From the NCBI RefSeq assembly GCF_012273895.1, contig NC_052113.1, positions 2,222,195-2,286,194 on the forward strand: a stretch of 64,000 nt of DNA. Reading direction: 5' to 3'. The notes beneath the pieces were generated by a model. That model had not been told where the DNA came from, made no database searches, and saw only the letters and a list, made by a program, of their open reading frames with translations. Shown in pieces: positions 1 through 11,344 of the stretch (position 1 is the stretch's first letter; each line of letters opens with the position of its first letter). The position numbers and the translations under genes were made by a program. Source of the stretch: Zerene cesonia. Taxonomy: Eukaryota > Arthropoda > Insecta > Lepidoptera > Pieridae.

Positions 1-16
1 TGATATTTTGCCCAAG

Positions 17-117
17 AATTATTTTATCGTGTTCTACAAATGGGAGCGAAAATTGTCAATCCAGACGACATTGTGGATAAAACAAAACTCCTCGCAAACA
101 CGATTAAGGCACCATTT
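17..117 (+). CDS. Partial gene: one internal coding exon, protein not recognised
   Basis: Seen: one frame is open and protein-like across this stretch (LFYRVLQMGAKIVNPDD, then IVDKTKLLANTIKAPF, about 33 residues). It ends exactly at a consensus donor, TTT|GTAAGT, at 118. In that frame a TGA stands at 1-3, so the exon cannot simply run in from the left. An AG at 15-16 after a short T/C-rich stretch is the best acceptor, giving 101 nt that start two bases into a codon frame and end on a codon boundary (phase 0). The composition (mixed hydrophobic and charged residues, no low complexity) differs from the chance frames elsewhere in the window. I do not recognise the family; no catalytic motif, signal peptide or membrane segment is visible. 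The only other exon-like segment is 53 kb downstream and phase-compatible. The acceptor is the weaker end of the call. Confidence 0.5.
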
Positions 118-2566
118 GTAAGTTACCACAATTTGTTATAGTCAAACGTATATTTCAGGCACTGTACACGGTTATCATCACCAATGGTTAGTTCTCACAT
201 GGCTGGTTTTAATTTGTGCAGTGGACTCCCGTTGCTCACTTTTTAATACTTCTAAAGCTATATACCTACACAGCCACTGCAACTATTTCTTTTTTAAATT
301 AAGGCTTATAAATGGGCAACGGTTGAGACTACTTAACTCTTATGCTTTTTCATATTGACAAGTTTTGCTTAAAAACACTCGAAATGCAGTCTTTATTACG
401 ACTGTATAAGGATAATGATGTAATCCATGCAATAGGTAAGAAAGAGGAAGCTCATAGTCTTTTATATAATTTTGAGAATTATCATCTTCAAATATTTAGT
501 TAAGGTAAATCCACCACGCGTTTATTACAGCAGTCATTACTCCTCCCTGCGGCGAAGAAAAATTCATTTAACCATCAAATTTTGAATTATCATATAAAAA
601 GAATCCAAACTTCGACGTACATCAAGCAATTATACTACGCTTCCGAAGATCAGATATTTATGTCCACACTTTCAGGTAATTGATCAATCAAAAATGGTCA
701 GTAAAATTATTTATTGCTCCCTGGGCCTGTCACGAGCAACGTTCCGACCAGCTTGTTATTATTAAATATCGTTGAACTCCACGTTGAGATAGCAGCCGGA
801 AAAAGTAAATAAATAGCAGAAATTGATAAATTATCTAGTGACGGCTAATACAATTACGTTGGCATCGTGCCTGGTCTACGCGAATTGCTTGTGTTAGAAA
901 AACCGTGCAAGTTTCTTTTCCTCGGAATGATGTTTTATCTCTGGTTTGCAGAAAGCGTACTTTTAAGAGTACATGTGTGTGATTAATCATGATTTGGTTT
1001 TCTTCAATTCAAACGTTTTTTGCTGATGCTCTTTCGAAAATTGCAGTAAGTAATCATTGATATGTAGCAGCATATGTTCTCGTTTAAACGTAAAACTACA
1101 TTTGTAAAATCAATTTTTGTCCTGAATCTTCTTTTTCTTCTTTACCTTACTCTTTAAAGAACGTCTAAATAATATTTCTAATGAGGCCACTCCACCCAGT
1201 TATCGAGTGTGTGCTGTGTTTAAATAAATACGACCATATTTATTTATGAATACTGATATTGTATTCAAATGAATAACGTCATTGTCTGCCCGTCAGTTAT
1301 CTCTGCAAAAATAATTATGATTATTGCTTGTGTTTACGCGAAGAATGAGTCTGTTTTATGTACTGTTGTAACTATATTGTTAATTTTTGATCAGTTTAAT
1401 GAAACTGACAGTAAACTGGTGAATGTTTTTGAGTGGAGGCATGAAATCAGCGAAAACTGTGGAGATAAAATTCATGCATTCAATTATTACCTCCAGCTTG
1501 AAAATGTCAGATTATAGATAACACACAATCTTCAAAAAATTATGAAGTCAGCAGTCAGGTGATTCTATGTCAGCTGATCATAAAAGATGTTATAAAAGAA
1601 TAGCGCTGGTAACATACCATACAACAAGCTTACTTTTTACAGCTTCACGATGCAGGGAGTGATTTAATACTATTACGTCATAATAGTAATAATATATTAT
1701 TTATAGCCTGTAAGAAATTATTGACGAAATTTTCTCCTAGGAAGATTAGACTTCAACCCGTTATTTGCTATATTTTTACCACCAAATTGTACGAATAGTT
1801 CACCCTATTGTTTCCTAAGCAAAGATCCAATCGGCCAGTACGGATTTGAATCTGAAACTCCGTCCCATAAATTGGTTAACACTACACGCAACATCAGTAT
1901 CGTAACGTTGATCTTTAATTATAGTAACTGACCTTTCAGCCGTTCGCAGCTCAAACGATAAATGCATGTTTTATACCTTAAAGTTCAGCGCTGACTTTTT
2001 GCTTTTAAGATATCTGTGCCGTTGGTCGAGGCAGTGCACTTATGCAGTTGCGCATCGCAATTCTGGTTTAATGATATTTATTACACAACACTTCATTTAT
2101 ACTCCACAAAGACGATTCTCTATGTTGTGAGGTCACACGTTGTAAAATGCTTCAGTTTGTTGTGGTACTTAACAGTCATAAAGTAATAGATGTCATAACA
2201 TTGATTGGGAATGAACAAGTCTTTATTGGTGGTACAGATTATGCAAAACATCTTACACTAAATAGAATAACAAACGGTATTCAACGAGTGAATTAGCAAA
2301 TCAATAATATCAACAATTATTGGAAAGTATTTTGAAAATTAACGTTGTCGATAATGAATAAAGGCTACGAATTAAACCTCAATGCGTGTGTATTATTGAG
2401 TTAATTTGAGTTTTTTATAAAAATGTTAAGGTAGCTAGATTGAATCTAAATTGCTATTACATTTTTAAGGTTTGTGCACCGTCTAGATTAGTGCTCCTAT
2501 TATGACTTCACACAAGATAAGCGTGTTTACCGTCGAGAAGGTCAACTACTTTGTGCTTGTAAATTT
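118..2566. other. AT-rich presumed intron, no gene seen
   Basis: Stops are frequent in all frames. The longest frame, at 1269-1517, encodes a hydrophobic, low-quality product with no splice sites around it. If 17-117 is an exon, this is the start of its downstream intron. Confidence 0.5.
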
Positions 2567-2610
2567 ATATACATAACATATACATACATATACATATACA
2601 TACATATACA
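2567..2610. repeat. TA/CATA microsatellite
   Basis: Imperfect tandem array of TACATA and CATA units, 44 bp, with no strand meaning. Confidence 0.85.
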
Positions 2611-2879
2611 AAATTTCATTTGTTTTTTTTTTCACAAATCTTAAATTTGTTTTTCTACGTGTCGTCAATAGGTATGTGCGAGTAAAATTAATTAAAAAAT
2701 CAGTGTAATAGTACGAAAACTATGTAGGTACGTGCCTATCGCGAAGGTCATCGCCTTGCCATGCGAAACACAAACGAATAATTCTCCAATAAGACTTAAA
2801 ATAACTTGTGCTTGAGGAATGCCGTCTTGCCGGCACCGATGACTAGCGCATTCCCACCCTCGTATAGTTTTCAAACGAT

Positions 2880-3066
2880 CCACCGCACTCAGAAGGGACA
2901 TTAATTAATTTCGCCACATTGGTTGTGCGTTCAATTTGAGTGACTGCGCTGCGCTGTAGTCGTTTTTGTTCAGTCCTTGAGCCGGCAGTTGGTTCCAGAC
3001 GTCCTTTTGCAACGCGGACGCGTTTTGCTCTTGCTCTTATCAAACTGTCCTGCGACTATTTGAGGT
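2880..3066 (+). promoter_or_regulatory. Candidate core promoter with non-coding first exon
   Basis: This island is clearly richer in GC and CpG than its flanks. It carries an arthropod initiator, TTCAGTCC, with A at 2972. AGACG follows at +26 to +30, two bases before the ideal DPE position. A good donor, TGAG|GTATGA, occurs with the exon end at 3064. Together these fit a TATA-less transcription start with a short untranslated first exon of about 93 nt on the + strand. The frame at 2940-3140 crosses it but shows no recognisable protein. A conserved enhancer, or chance composition, is the alternative. Confidence 0.25.
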
Positions 3067-3689
3067 ATGAAGTATTATTATTAAACTCACATAGAGATTT
3101 TATAGAACATTTTGAACAGAAACGTATTGCAAATATATGAAAATTTCAAACTACATACCTTTAAAACATGAATATACATCGTATTGTACTTCAGAGAGGT
3201 CATTGATCGAACTGTAACCCATTTTCTCCACTTTCCACATACATTATGTTAATTCTCATAATCATGCTTACTCGTCTAATACACCCTTCGATAGTCTTTT
3301 ATAGTTAAATCCCTGCCGTATTAATCATGACTTGCACTTCTGTATAATTATGTCCCGCCATTCTACGGATGGAACGCAGCAAAAATCGTACACCCATTGT
3401 GGGTGAAACTCGAGAATTTCGTCAGTTTATGGCCAATTCCGTTTTATTCCTCCTAATTGCACGTTCGCAAGTGTGTCACATAATATTTAGGTGCTCACAA
3501 ATTTGAGGCGCAGTTTAAACACCGTTATCCACTAGCGGAGGCGTTGCCGAAATTCAATCGCAGCGTAATATATTAAGATTAATTTTCGTAAGATGGCGTA
3601 TTGCAACATAACAGCAAGACCGCACTGTTAACGATACGCAGAAAAAGATAAGTAAAAAAGTAAGAAGTAAGAAGGCATGTTTTATTAAT

Positions 3690-3840
3690 TCCCCGTACGG
3701 CCGCGGAATGGAGTCGACCGCCATTTTTCTGCGGACGAGATTTAAATATGGAATTCCGGTGTGTGAGCGGGATAGGCGCGTGCCATTGACCTTGCGCAGG
3801 GCCGCGCACGCGCCGCAGACGCGTTGCACTTTAGCGCTAA
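3690..3840. promoter_or_regulatory. CpG-rich island with two GCCAT (PHO/YY1-type) cores
   Basis: A sharp GC/CpG island in AT-rich DNA. GCCAT occurs at 3720-3724 (extended as GCCATTTTT) and again at 3782-3786, and there are several GCGC-rich words around 3775-3820. GCCAT is the core of the Pleiohomeotic/YY1 site, so a Polycomb-response or enhancer role is possible. The minus-strand frames that cross it (3554-3829) look like chance frames. Confidence 0.2.
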
Positions 3841-4547
3841 ATATATTTATCTTATTGCAGTTTTATGGATACATCTTCCCATAAAAATTGTTTTAAGAAA
3901 TCATTTAGTACAGTAATGAAGTTATTCTAAGTACAACAATGTAGAGAATACAGATCCAAATTGAATTACAAAACTGTATAAATGTATTTTTAAGCAGCTA
4001 TTAAGGGAAGCGGAAGATGTTTAGCATTTAACAGGCTATTTGAAGTCGTATAAACGCTTAGTTTGGCGAACGGTTCCAAAACTAACTATCACTTAACTTT
4101 AGCTGCGCTGTAAACTTCGCCGCCGTGATTAGATAAATCTAGAATATGGCTTGCTTTGTAATTTAACTACGGTTTGTCAAATTATAGACTTCACTGCAGT
4201 TTTTATTGGATTAAACAAAAATAGCAAGCAACGCAGAGCCACGCGTGTATTTATGTGTATTGACAACAACAAAGCTTTGTATCCGTATAAATCTCATTGC
4301 ATGTTACATTTATATCATTCCATTGCTTTTTTCAAAAACAAAAACATATCTATAAAATTTAACCCTACATTAAAATCTCGAAAACAATACGAATATTGAA
4401 TATTATTAAATAAAACCTTACATATACGAAAAACTAACAAAGAATCCTTCCCCATTTACAAGTGAAGAATATAAATGTATATATAAGAAAAGATAAAAGG
4501 GTAATGCCGTTCGCCTCGTGCGGAATAGCTAATATATCAACTATCAC

Positions 4548-4562
4548 GTCTAGAGTCTAGAC
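4548..4562. promoter_or_regulatory. 15-bp palindrome containing GTCTAGAC (SMAD-type) site
   Basis: The sequence is GTCTAGA-G-TCTAGAC, a perfect 7-bp inverted repeat around one base. Both arms read GTCTAGA outward, which is the palindromic SMAD-binding word with one inserted base. It sits in a slightly GC-richer stretch (about 4500-4620). Confidence 0.3.
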
Positions 4563-4979
4563 AGTATAAATTGCTTTCAGGCAGCTAACAAACCTAGCCT
4601 AAGTCCAACGGACGCGTTTAGAAAAATAATGCGATGATTGAGACAATTGCAGAAAAGGGAAGTCAAAGGACTTTATTTAACTGTCTTCACCTGGAGACAT
4701 GATTTTTATATGTGTTTTTACCGGATGACGATGTGTTTCTCAATTTGTCTGCTCTTTTTGGTTTTGTCACTCGCTAATACGTGACCATTGTCTTAGTTCT
4801 TATACTATTTGATAGGAAATTGTTGTCCCATTTTAGAATCTAGAACTTCTATACCTTGGTGAACTTTTAATTATATAAACTAATCCATTCCACAAACAAT
4901 GAGATTTTAAGATAATTTAGCGTAAAACATTAAAGATTGATGTTTAAAGTGAACTGACTTGACTTTTGACTTAGGGACT

Positions 4980-4991
4980 GCCACTAGTGGC
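4980..4991. promoter_or_regulatory. 12-bp perfect palindrome, CTCF-like flank
   Basis: GCCACTAGTGGC is self-complementary. With its right flank it reads TAGTGGCG, which resembles the core of the insect CTCF site. A single short motif match, so only suggestive. Confidence 0.2.
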
Positions 4992-5889
4992 GTTGTATTA
5001 ATGTTATGTGGTGTAAGCGAATTTTGTGAGGAAATTTGCAGTCGGATTTGGCGCCCCGTTATATTTAACAAAGTACGTACGATCGTCTTACTATGCGCAG
5101 AATCTGAAAGTTGAATGTATGTACTGAGCTTGCTTTATATGACTATTCCTTTTAATATAGACTGTTTATGAACTTATTCTCTTACCTATTTCTGGACATT
5201 AGAAAAAAAGAAGAGAAATATTTATTTCACTAGAGATACTCACTATTTTTTTACTGTGACAAAAATCGCTATTATCACCAGTACTTTTTTTGGTTTTTTA
5301 ATATGAGGTTTTTGAAATGACATACTATATCTCATGAAATAAATGTGAATGTGATTGATGGGCTTTCTTTCCATTTATTTATTTTTTGTAAAACAATCAA
5401 AGAATGACATGAGGAATGGATATCTTATCATAATGATTTTATTAAAATTGTGATACCATTATCTGTTATTCGTCGCTTTATTAAATACCGCGCGAAAAAA
5501 TAAAACTAAATTTGAATGTGGAATGTGGAAAAAGAAAACGAATTTTTATTACAAGTTTTGATGTTAGAGAAGTACAACCTAATTAGCAAAAATAGCGGGT
5601 TTGTTGTAAAGCTTATACATATTTATTATTAAAATTCATTTTATTATCAGTATTCATAAAACTTATGTAAATTTAAATATAACATGCACACTCAAAAAAT
5701 CATTAGACATTTACACTTTAATTGAAACTATGTTCTAAGATTACGAATAGCTTTGACCAAAATCATCTTCTCGATTTTATTAGCGATATAATTATATCTT
5801 TATATCGAATTCGGCTACCAGTATTGAGATAATATGTTCGCGATTAAATTTTAAAGCCAAAAATTCAGTTAGATGGGAGGGGGGCTAAT

Positions 5890-6180
5890 AAATACTAGCA
5901 AACATCAAAGCACTAACACGACAAACGGGCAAAGCAAAATGTGTCCACCCAACGACAGCCGCGATGGCCGGTAAATTGATAACGAATGAAAATGTCGGCA
6001 CACACTTTGATCGACAGGCGTACAGTTCATTTCTCGGAAGGCTAATGGACCACCTATAACATGAGGCCAATTATGGTGATGCGCGACCATTTGTCATTCG
6101 AGCGTCGTTTGATGAGTGTAAAACAATACAGGCTTTGCGCAGATTTTGCGAGATCGATCAATTTTGTACGTTTCGTTGAT
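5890..6180. promoter_or_regulatory. Candidate conserved non-coding island
   Basis: Balanced composition in an AT-rich neighbourhood. Short GC-containing words are dense (GCCGCGATGGCCGG around 5958, CGATCGAC and CGATCGAT-like words), with no coding frame of quality on either strand. Enhancer-like by texture only. Confidence 0.2.
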
Positions 6181-6499
6181 CTATGTAGTAAATATCCCTT
6201 CCCATTATAATATGTGCGTATAGTTTATTAGGGTTTTAGAACTGTGAATATTGCGAAAATAAATGTGTGTGTGTGATTGATGAAATGATTCTCATATCGT
6301 AGTGAATACACGTAATTTTTAAATATTAATAATACATTAATTTAATACGAGCTTATTTGTAAACGTTAAAAATATTTTATGATAACAACCAATAGAAATG
6401 ATTATCATTTTCGTCAAAAGTGCTTATACTAAAAAGCAAAGTTTAACGGCGCGGCAGTGTCAAGAGATTGTATAAATATTATTATCTAAAATAAATAAG

Positions 6500-6740
6500 A
6501 ATGAGGGTACCCGTCGGTTTCGGATGTAATTGATCCAATTTCCTTATTCCGGGTCATAACTGTTAACACTCGCGTGCCATCTGTCGGTCTCTGGGGCCCG
6601 CACGTTCATTTATCCTGTTGTAACCCTTCTCTTAATTGAAACAGTTCTTAGAAACCGTCCGGACTCCGTAATAAAACTTACTAGTAATCGTTTTATGCGA
6701 TGTGTAAAATGGATTTGAGGATAACGTCATTACCGCCGGG
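6500..6740. promoter_or_regulatory. Candidate conserved non-coding island
   Basis: A mixed-composition block holding a homeodomain-type word, TAATTGA (6527-6533), and GC-rich words around 6570-6600. A second cluster follows at 6655-6665 and 6735. No frame looks coding. It lies immediately left of the first Helitron-like insertion. Confidence 0.2.
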
Positions 6741-6863
6741 AAATTGCGTTTTTAAACAATTTTTTACTTTGGATTGAAATATTGTATATTACTATTGTCA
6801 TAAATTCTCTATTATTTTACCAATATAATATCAGATGTTGCGTTTGTCTTCAATTGTACCTAA

Positions 6864-7064
6864 TCCTACTTAATATTATAAATGCGAAAGTTTGTAAGGA
6901 TGTGTGTGTGTTTTTTGCTCTTTCACGCAAAAACTACTGAACCGGTTGTAATGAAATTCGCTACTTAGACTGCTGGACAACTGGAATAACATATAGGCAA
7001 CTTTTTATCCCGATATTCTTACGGGATACGGACTGACGCGGATAAAACCGCGGGGCGCAGCTAG
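6864..7064 (+). mobile_element. Non-autonomous Helitron-like element (Lep1-type), full length
   Basis: 201 bp with TC at the 5' end, CTAG at the 3' end, flanked by A on the left and T on the right as Helitrons require, and no target duplication. The body carries the shared words AATATTATAAATGCGAAAG near the start and ATCCCGATATTCTTACGGG near the end. Just before CTAG lies a GCGG...CCGC stem. This copy has GCGGATAAAACCGC, so the stem is intact with a changed loop. It has no coding capacity and would need a Rep/helicase supplied in trans. Near-identical relatives lie at 24974, 39767 and 40240. Confidence 0.8.
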
Positions 7065-7235
7065 TTATATAATACGCAAAGGTGACTGACTAATCTATCA
7101 ACGCACAAGCCAAACTTCTGGATCGTTGGTGTTGATATTTGGTGTGCAGATAGTACCTGTGATGTAGGCAAAAGAGGATGATAGGATTGTGATAAATTCT
7201 CCCCCAAATGTGATAAAATAGGGGATATAAGTTTG
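7065..7235 (+). repeat. Decayed interspersed repeat abutting the Helitron-like copy
   Basis: Begins with ATAATACGCAAAGGTGACTG and continues through ATCTATCAACGCAC and TATTTGGTGTGCAGATAG. I recall these as the start of another common lepidopteran repeat. The Helitron-like copy at 6864-7064 ends exactly at its left edge, so it may have inserted into this older repeat. The 140-codon minus-strand frame at 7090-7512 is antisense to it. Confidence 0.5.
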
Positions 7236-7714
7236 TTCCATGATTATTTTGACCATCCGCGTGAATATGGCAACCGCTACTGAAAGATAGATTCCGCCAG
7301 TTTTTACATTGCAGTTTCAAAAGACATTTATTTCCTATTCTTAGTAAAATTGGTATACGTTGTTTGGCAGCGTTGATACAAAAAACCCATATCAATGCTT
7401 GGCGGGCTATTCTATCCCTACCGAATTGCAAAATTATTTGTTTATTTCTTTCCGGCTTCGTAAGTTGTCTCACCAGAAGCATTTTCGCTGAGTAAAATGT
7501 TAGTATTAACACAAAATGTATGTTTTAGAAGAACACAAGTATGTTGTTGTCATTTACAAGCCCTTGGGCTACTGTCTAGTTCTAAACAGGAGTTTCATTA
7601 GTTTGGGTCTAGATGGAGTTTCTGTTTTCCAAAGATAAGTATACATGTGTCTCATAGTTTCTCGTAGAGTTTGAAACGGTCTTGTTTTTGTGAGAATAAC
7701 CCTAATGATTCTCA

Positions 7715-7925
7715 TCCTACTAATGTTATAACATATGACATAAAAAAAAAAAAAAAAAAAAAACACAAAAGTTTGTTAGTATGGATGGTTGTTACTCTTT
7801 CACGCCAAAATAGTTTATCGTATATTTATGAAATTTAGTACACAGATAGTTTATAGTCTGGATTGATACATAGACTACGTTTATTCCGGCTACCATGCGA
7901 ATGACGCCGCGTCGAGGCGGCGATG
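7715..7925 (+). mobile_element. Decayed Helitron-like element with internal poly(A)
   Basis: The start TCCTACTAATGTTATAA is preceded by A and matches the family start. A run of 22 A at 7742-7763 interrupts it. The body then resumes with GTTACTCTTTCACGCC and a TTTAGTACACAGATAG word typical of the same superfamily. A hairpin, CGCCGC-6 nt-GCGGCG (7905-7922), resembles a Helitron 3' hairpin, but no CTAG end follows. The right boundary is approximate. Confidence 0.5.
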
Positions 7926-8089
7926 TTTATGATAAATATACAGATTCTATCTACTTATATCAAATCAAAGTTAATAATTTTAAGTGGTCAAAAAATAGCC
8001 ACTTAATACACAAAGCGTCAATTATCGAACATCCACAGTTCGTGAATACCACGGTTATTGTCAATCGTCATCACACATCATTACTGCCA

Positions 8090-8330
8090 ATTATGGCCAC
8101 TTACAGTTAATCAAGACTCGCTTGAATATTCATTAATGGACAATGATTTTTTATAAGCTCCCTTCGATCAGTAATTCATATTGCTCAGAAGCGTGTCAGA
8201 ACTGTTATCTGCTATGCATTATTAATGCCCCCATGGATAGCGCGGCCGATGCGCCAGCCCCAATCTAATACATTTCTTTGCTTATTAGGAAATCAATGCG
8301 GTTGTGCGCTCATGTTTCAAACTGAGGGAG
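8090..8330. promoter_or_regulatory. Candidate enhancer-like island
   Basis: Contains CATTAATG (8131-8138, palindromic homeodomain word), a GATA-type TTATCT (8205-8210), and TATGCATTATTAAT (8213-8226, POU/homeodomain-like). A GC-rich stretch around 8230-8265 follows. No convincing frame is present. Confidence 0.25.
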
Positions 8331-9569
8331 CAATGTAACGTGTATTGATTTATATAGACGACATTGTGCTGTAGTAGACTCCCGACCCTTTCATACGGGT
8401 TCCGTGATCAAACGTAGCAATTAATACCATTGATTGAACACTATTGTTAACAATATCTCAATTACTCACACTTTTATGAGTTAACAACGAGTCATTATGT
8501 TGTAATTGTGGCTTATTAAAAACACATACATTTAATAAGTACGTAAAGCTCTGCAGGTTCTTTAATAAACGAGGATTGAAATAAAATATTACTTCACCTT
8601 TGCGAGAATTAAAAGGGGGAAGGATTCTATTGTATTCTGAAACTGATAAAAGTATGAAAGCGAGTGCATTTTGCGGTTGCAATCATTAATATGCAGTCCG
8701 TACAATACGCCGCAGTTGGTTATATACATACAAGTATAAATTTTGTACGTATCTGAGATTCTTAACAATAGTAAGGGTTAAGGGATGTTTTTGATGTGTT
8801 TGCGATGTCTTCCGGCGTGGATGTAATGAAGTTGGAATCACAAATTCAAACACGGTTGTTTGTTGCGCTCTAAATATTAACGTTAACGACAATTGTTAAA
8901 ACTAGGAACATTCAACTGCATTCTGTGTGTCGCAAAACTTTTAATGTGTTTACAAATCTGTGCATGTTTATTTGTGTTTTAATAGTATTTTGCATATTAA
9001 TGGCAAAGTTGTGTGATAAACAAGATTATATTTAAAGTGTAGGTAGCTGCGCATTCCTTTAATAACGGATTGTACGCAATGACTGAACTTTTACCATGAT
9101 TTACTTGGTAAATGCTAGTCTACTATCCTCTGCCCTAACCTACCTATAAAATATGTAGAATTCGCTACTCGGCCGCTCCCGCGGCATGCTCCCTTCGCTA
9201 GCTCGATTCGTACGTTTTATAGTCACAGTCAAACCTAACCTTACCCTTGAAATAAGTATATTTTTTAAAATTATGGTTATCTCCAGTTTAGACAGACAAT
9301 TTACCTAAAAAGTCGTCCCTTTTTTTAAGCCCTCGCATTTACTAACTCATTTCGGTCTGAGGTTGTACTGTTAAAACCTAAACCTTTAAAACTACGAACG
9401 AAAAAAAGACTATTACAGTTTGCATATCCATATTATTATAAACAGACATTCGTTATTCGTAATATAATCCATTTTTATGATGCACTTAGAGAGTAAATAT
9501 ATCAATATAAACCATGATCCGACAACAACAGCAGTCATCACGTAACACACACACGTATCCAGTTAAATT

Positions 9570-9840
9570 TCCTCACAGCTCCATACGCTTAGCAACCGTC
9601 TGTCGTACAGGCCTGCCGTATTCCCAATACGACAGTTCCGGTGTGCCCGGGGCCCGAGACTGATGACCGCAAGATAACGGCACCCAATACCAGCCGTGCG
9701 CGCGCGCAGCCGATGGGAAACCGCGCCATTCATATGAGCAATCTCACGGAACGCAATCACGTTGTAAAGGGCCGTTAAACCAATACTCTCAATTACATAC
9801 GTGTCCCACAAAACTAATGACACTGATTCGAGAAAGAAAT
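9570..9840. promoter_or_regulatory. GC-rich candidate regulatory island
   Basis: About 250 bp of higher GC and CpG, including the perfect palindrome TGCGCGCGCGCA (9697-9708) and GTGCCCGGGGCCC near 9642. The minus frame at 9563-9823 is open for 86 codons, but its product shows no family features and it lacks splice sites. Confidence 0.2.
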
Positions 9841-10796
9841 TAATTGTTTGTGTGTCACTCGACAGTATTATTGCGTGTTAGAAACTGTATATGTGTTGTA
9901 GTAGAGCTGTAGTAAAGAATATGAATAATAGGGTAAATGCAAATGTATGTAATCAATATTTATGACTTGTTATTTCTGTGATCGCTCCACGTGCCCAAAA
10001 ATGTTTTAGTTAATATTTTACACAATTTACGTATCCGTTAATAGAACTTGTAACAATATTGCTTGTAATATTTGCAGCATTATTTATGCGTACTGCAACT
10101 GCAAGCATTAGGTACCTTATTATGTTTCCCTCCCCTCTAAACCTTCTGAGAAGAACCAGGTAAAGCATCGTCAAGTTTCCACAAATCATGACCTCATCAA
10201 AATTGAATGTTCTTTGGGAATGATAAAAAAGGGGAAAACAAACAACGGATTCGCGGTAAGGTTGAAAATAATTAAGCGTGGTTGAATCGCGTACGTAGAC
10301 ACCTGCGCAGACGAACAAAAAATCCATCCGACGATAACTCAGAAGCGGTGGCTTAATTCATTAGATTTAGAAACCCTTTGGTTTCAACGGTGAATTTGCT
10401 CCGTGTTTTGTTTGTAGCCTTTGGATCTCTGATTCTATGCAAACTTTACGTCAGATTGTAAATGATTCCTTTGGAAACCTGTATGGTGACGTATGTGAAA
10501 AGATACGAAGTTGAAGTGTTATGAATCGTGATGACATTCAAACGAGCAATTGTATATCATCGGAATTTGGTATGCATTCGATTTTGGGGATAAATGGTAA
10601 TTCCGATCTTCGAGTATTTTTAAAAAATATTAAAAATACCGAAAAATTCTTGGTCATCCAGGTAATCACAAAATTTATTGAAGGAACAATTTCATTACTT
10701 TTGTAATAGTTTATTTTTAAAGAATCCAAACCAACATTATTATCATAATATATTTCAAAGCATATTCTTATAGTATGTAACAATACGGGTTATGGA

Positions 10797-10886
10797 CGTC
10801 ACGGTAATTAGGGACAAGTGGCAATCGTCGTTAGCGGAGAAGTAAGTCATTAGTGATTGTCCTTTTTTCTCAATCTTACCGTGACG
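10797..10886. repeat. Inverted repeat with 11-bp perfect arms
   Basis: CGTCACGGTAA (10797-10807) is the exact complement of TTACCGTGACG (10876-10886). The spacer is 68 bp, and a second small pair inside it (GGACAA and TTGTCC) is placed asymmetrically. It may be an eroded foldback element or paired factor sites; the left arm begins inside GACGTCA. Confidence 0.5.
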
Positions 10887-11245
10887 ACGAGCTATAAAGT
10901 CGTAGATGCTGCACTATCTCGTAAATATGACACTTTTTACGATTGTCATCAACTTTATTATACAAGTACCGAGATATGGCGGTAAAAAATGTGTGCATGC
11001 AAGAATTCTTTGAGATTCTACTAAGTATTAGTTGTGGTGACACTATTGAAACTATATCAACTAAAATTACAACTTCAGAATATGTTCTTTATAAAGTATT
11101 AAAATATTGGATAAAAATAGATTTACAAATCAATAAAAATAATATTTTTGATATCATTAGATGGACAGTGCATACTAGTGAAGAAAAATATGTAAACTGT
11201 GATGATTTATTCTCAATGTGGTCTTTACAATCTTTTTATATAAAA

Positions 11246-11344
11246 CTAACGGTGCCCCGGCTTTACCCGTGGTAGGTTTTTTAACAAAAACGTAAGAACA
11301 TTTGCGAATCGGTCGAGCAGTTCCCGATTTTACGATTATATATT
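11246..11344 (-). mobile_element. Decayed Helitron-like fragment (168-bp family)
   Basis: On the + strand it opens CTAACGGTGCCCCGGC, continues TTTACCCGTGGTA, and then GCGAATCGGTCGAGCAGTTC. This parallels the antisense copies at 17765 and 60033. The end motif is changed (CTAA rather than CTAG) and the far end is lost, so the boundaries are approximate. Confidence 0.45.

Noticed and set aside
3554..3829. 91- and 76-codon minus frames over the CpG island
   Set aside because: Two overlapping frames open in the same GC-rich stretch are expected from low stop density; neither product is recognisable.
7090..7512. 140-codon minus-strand open frame, the longest without N
   Set aside because: It is antisense to a recognisable decayed repeat (7065-7235), and its product shows no domain, splice context or coding composition.
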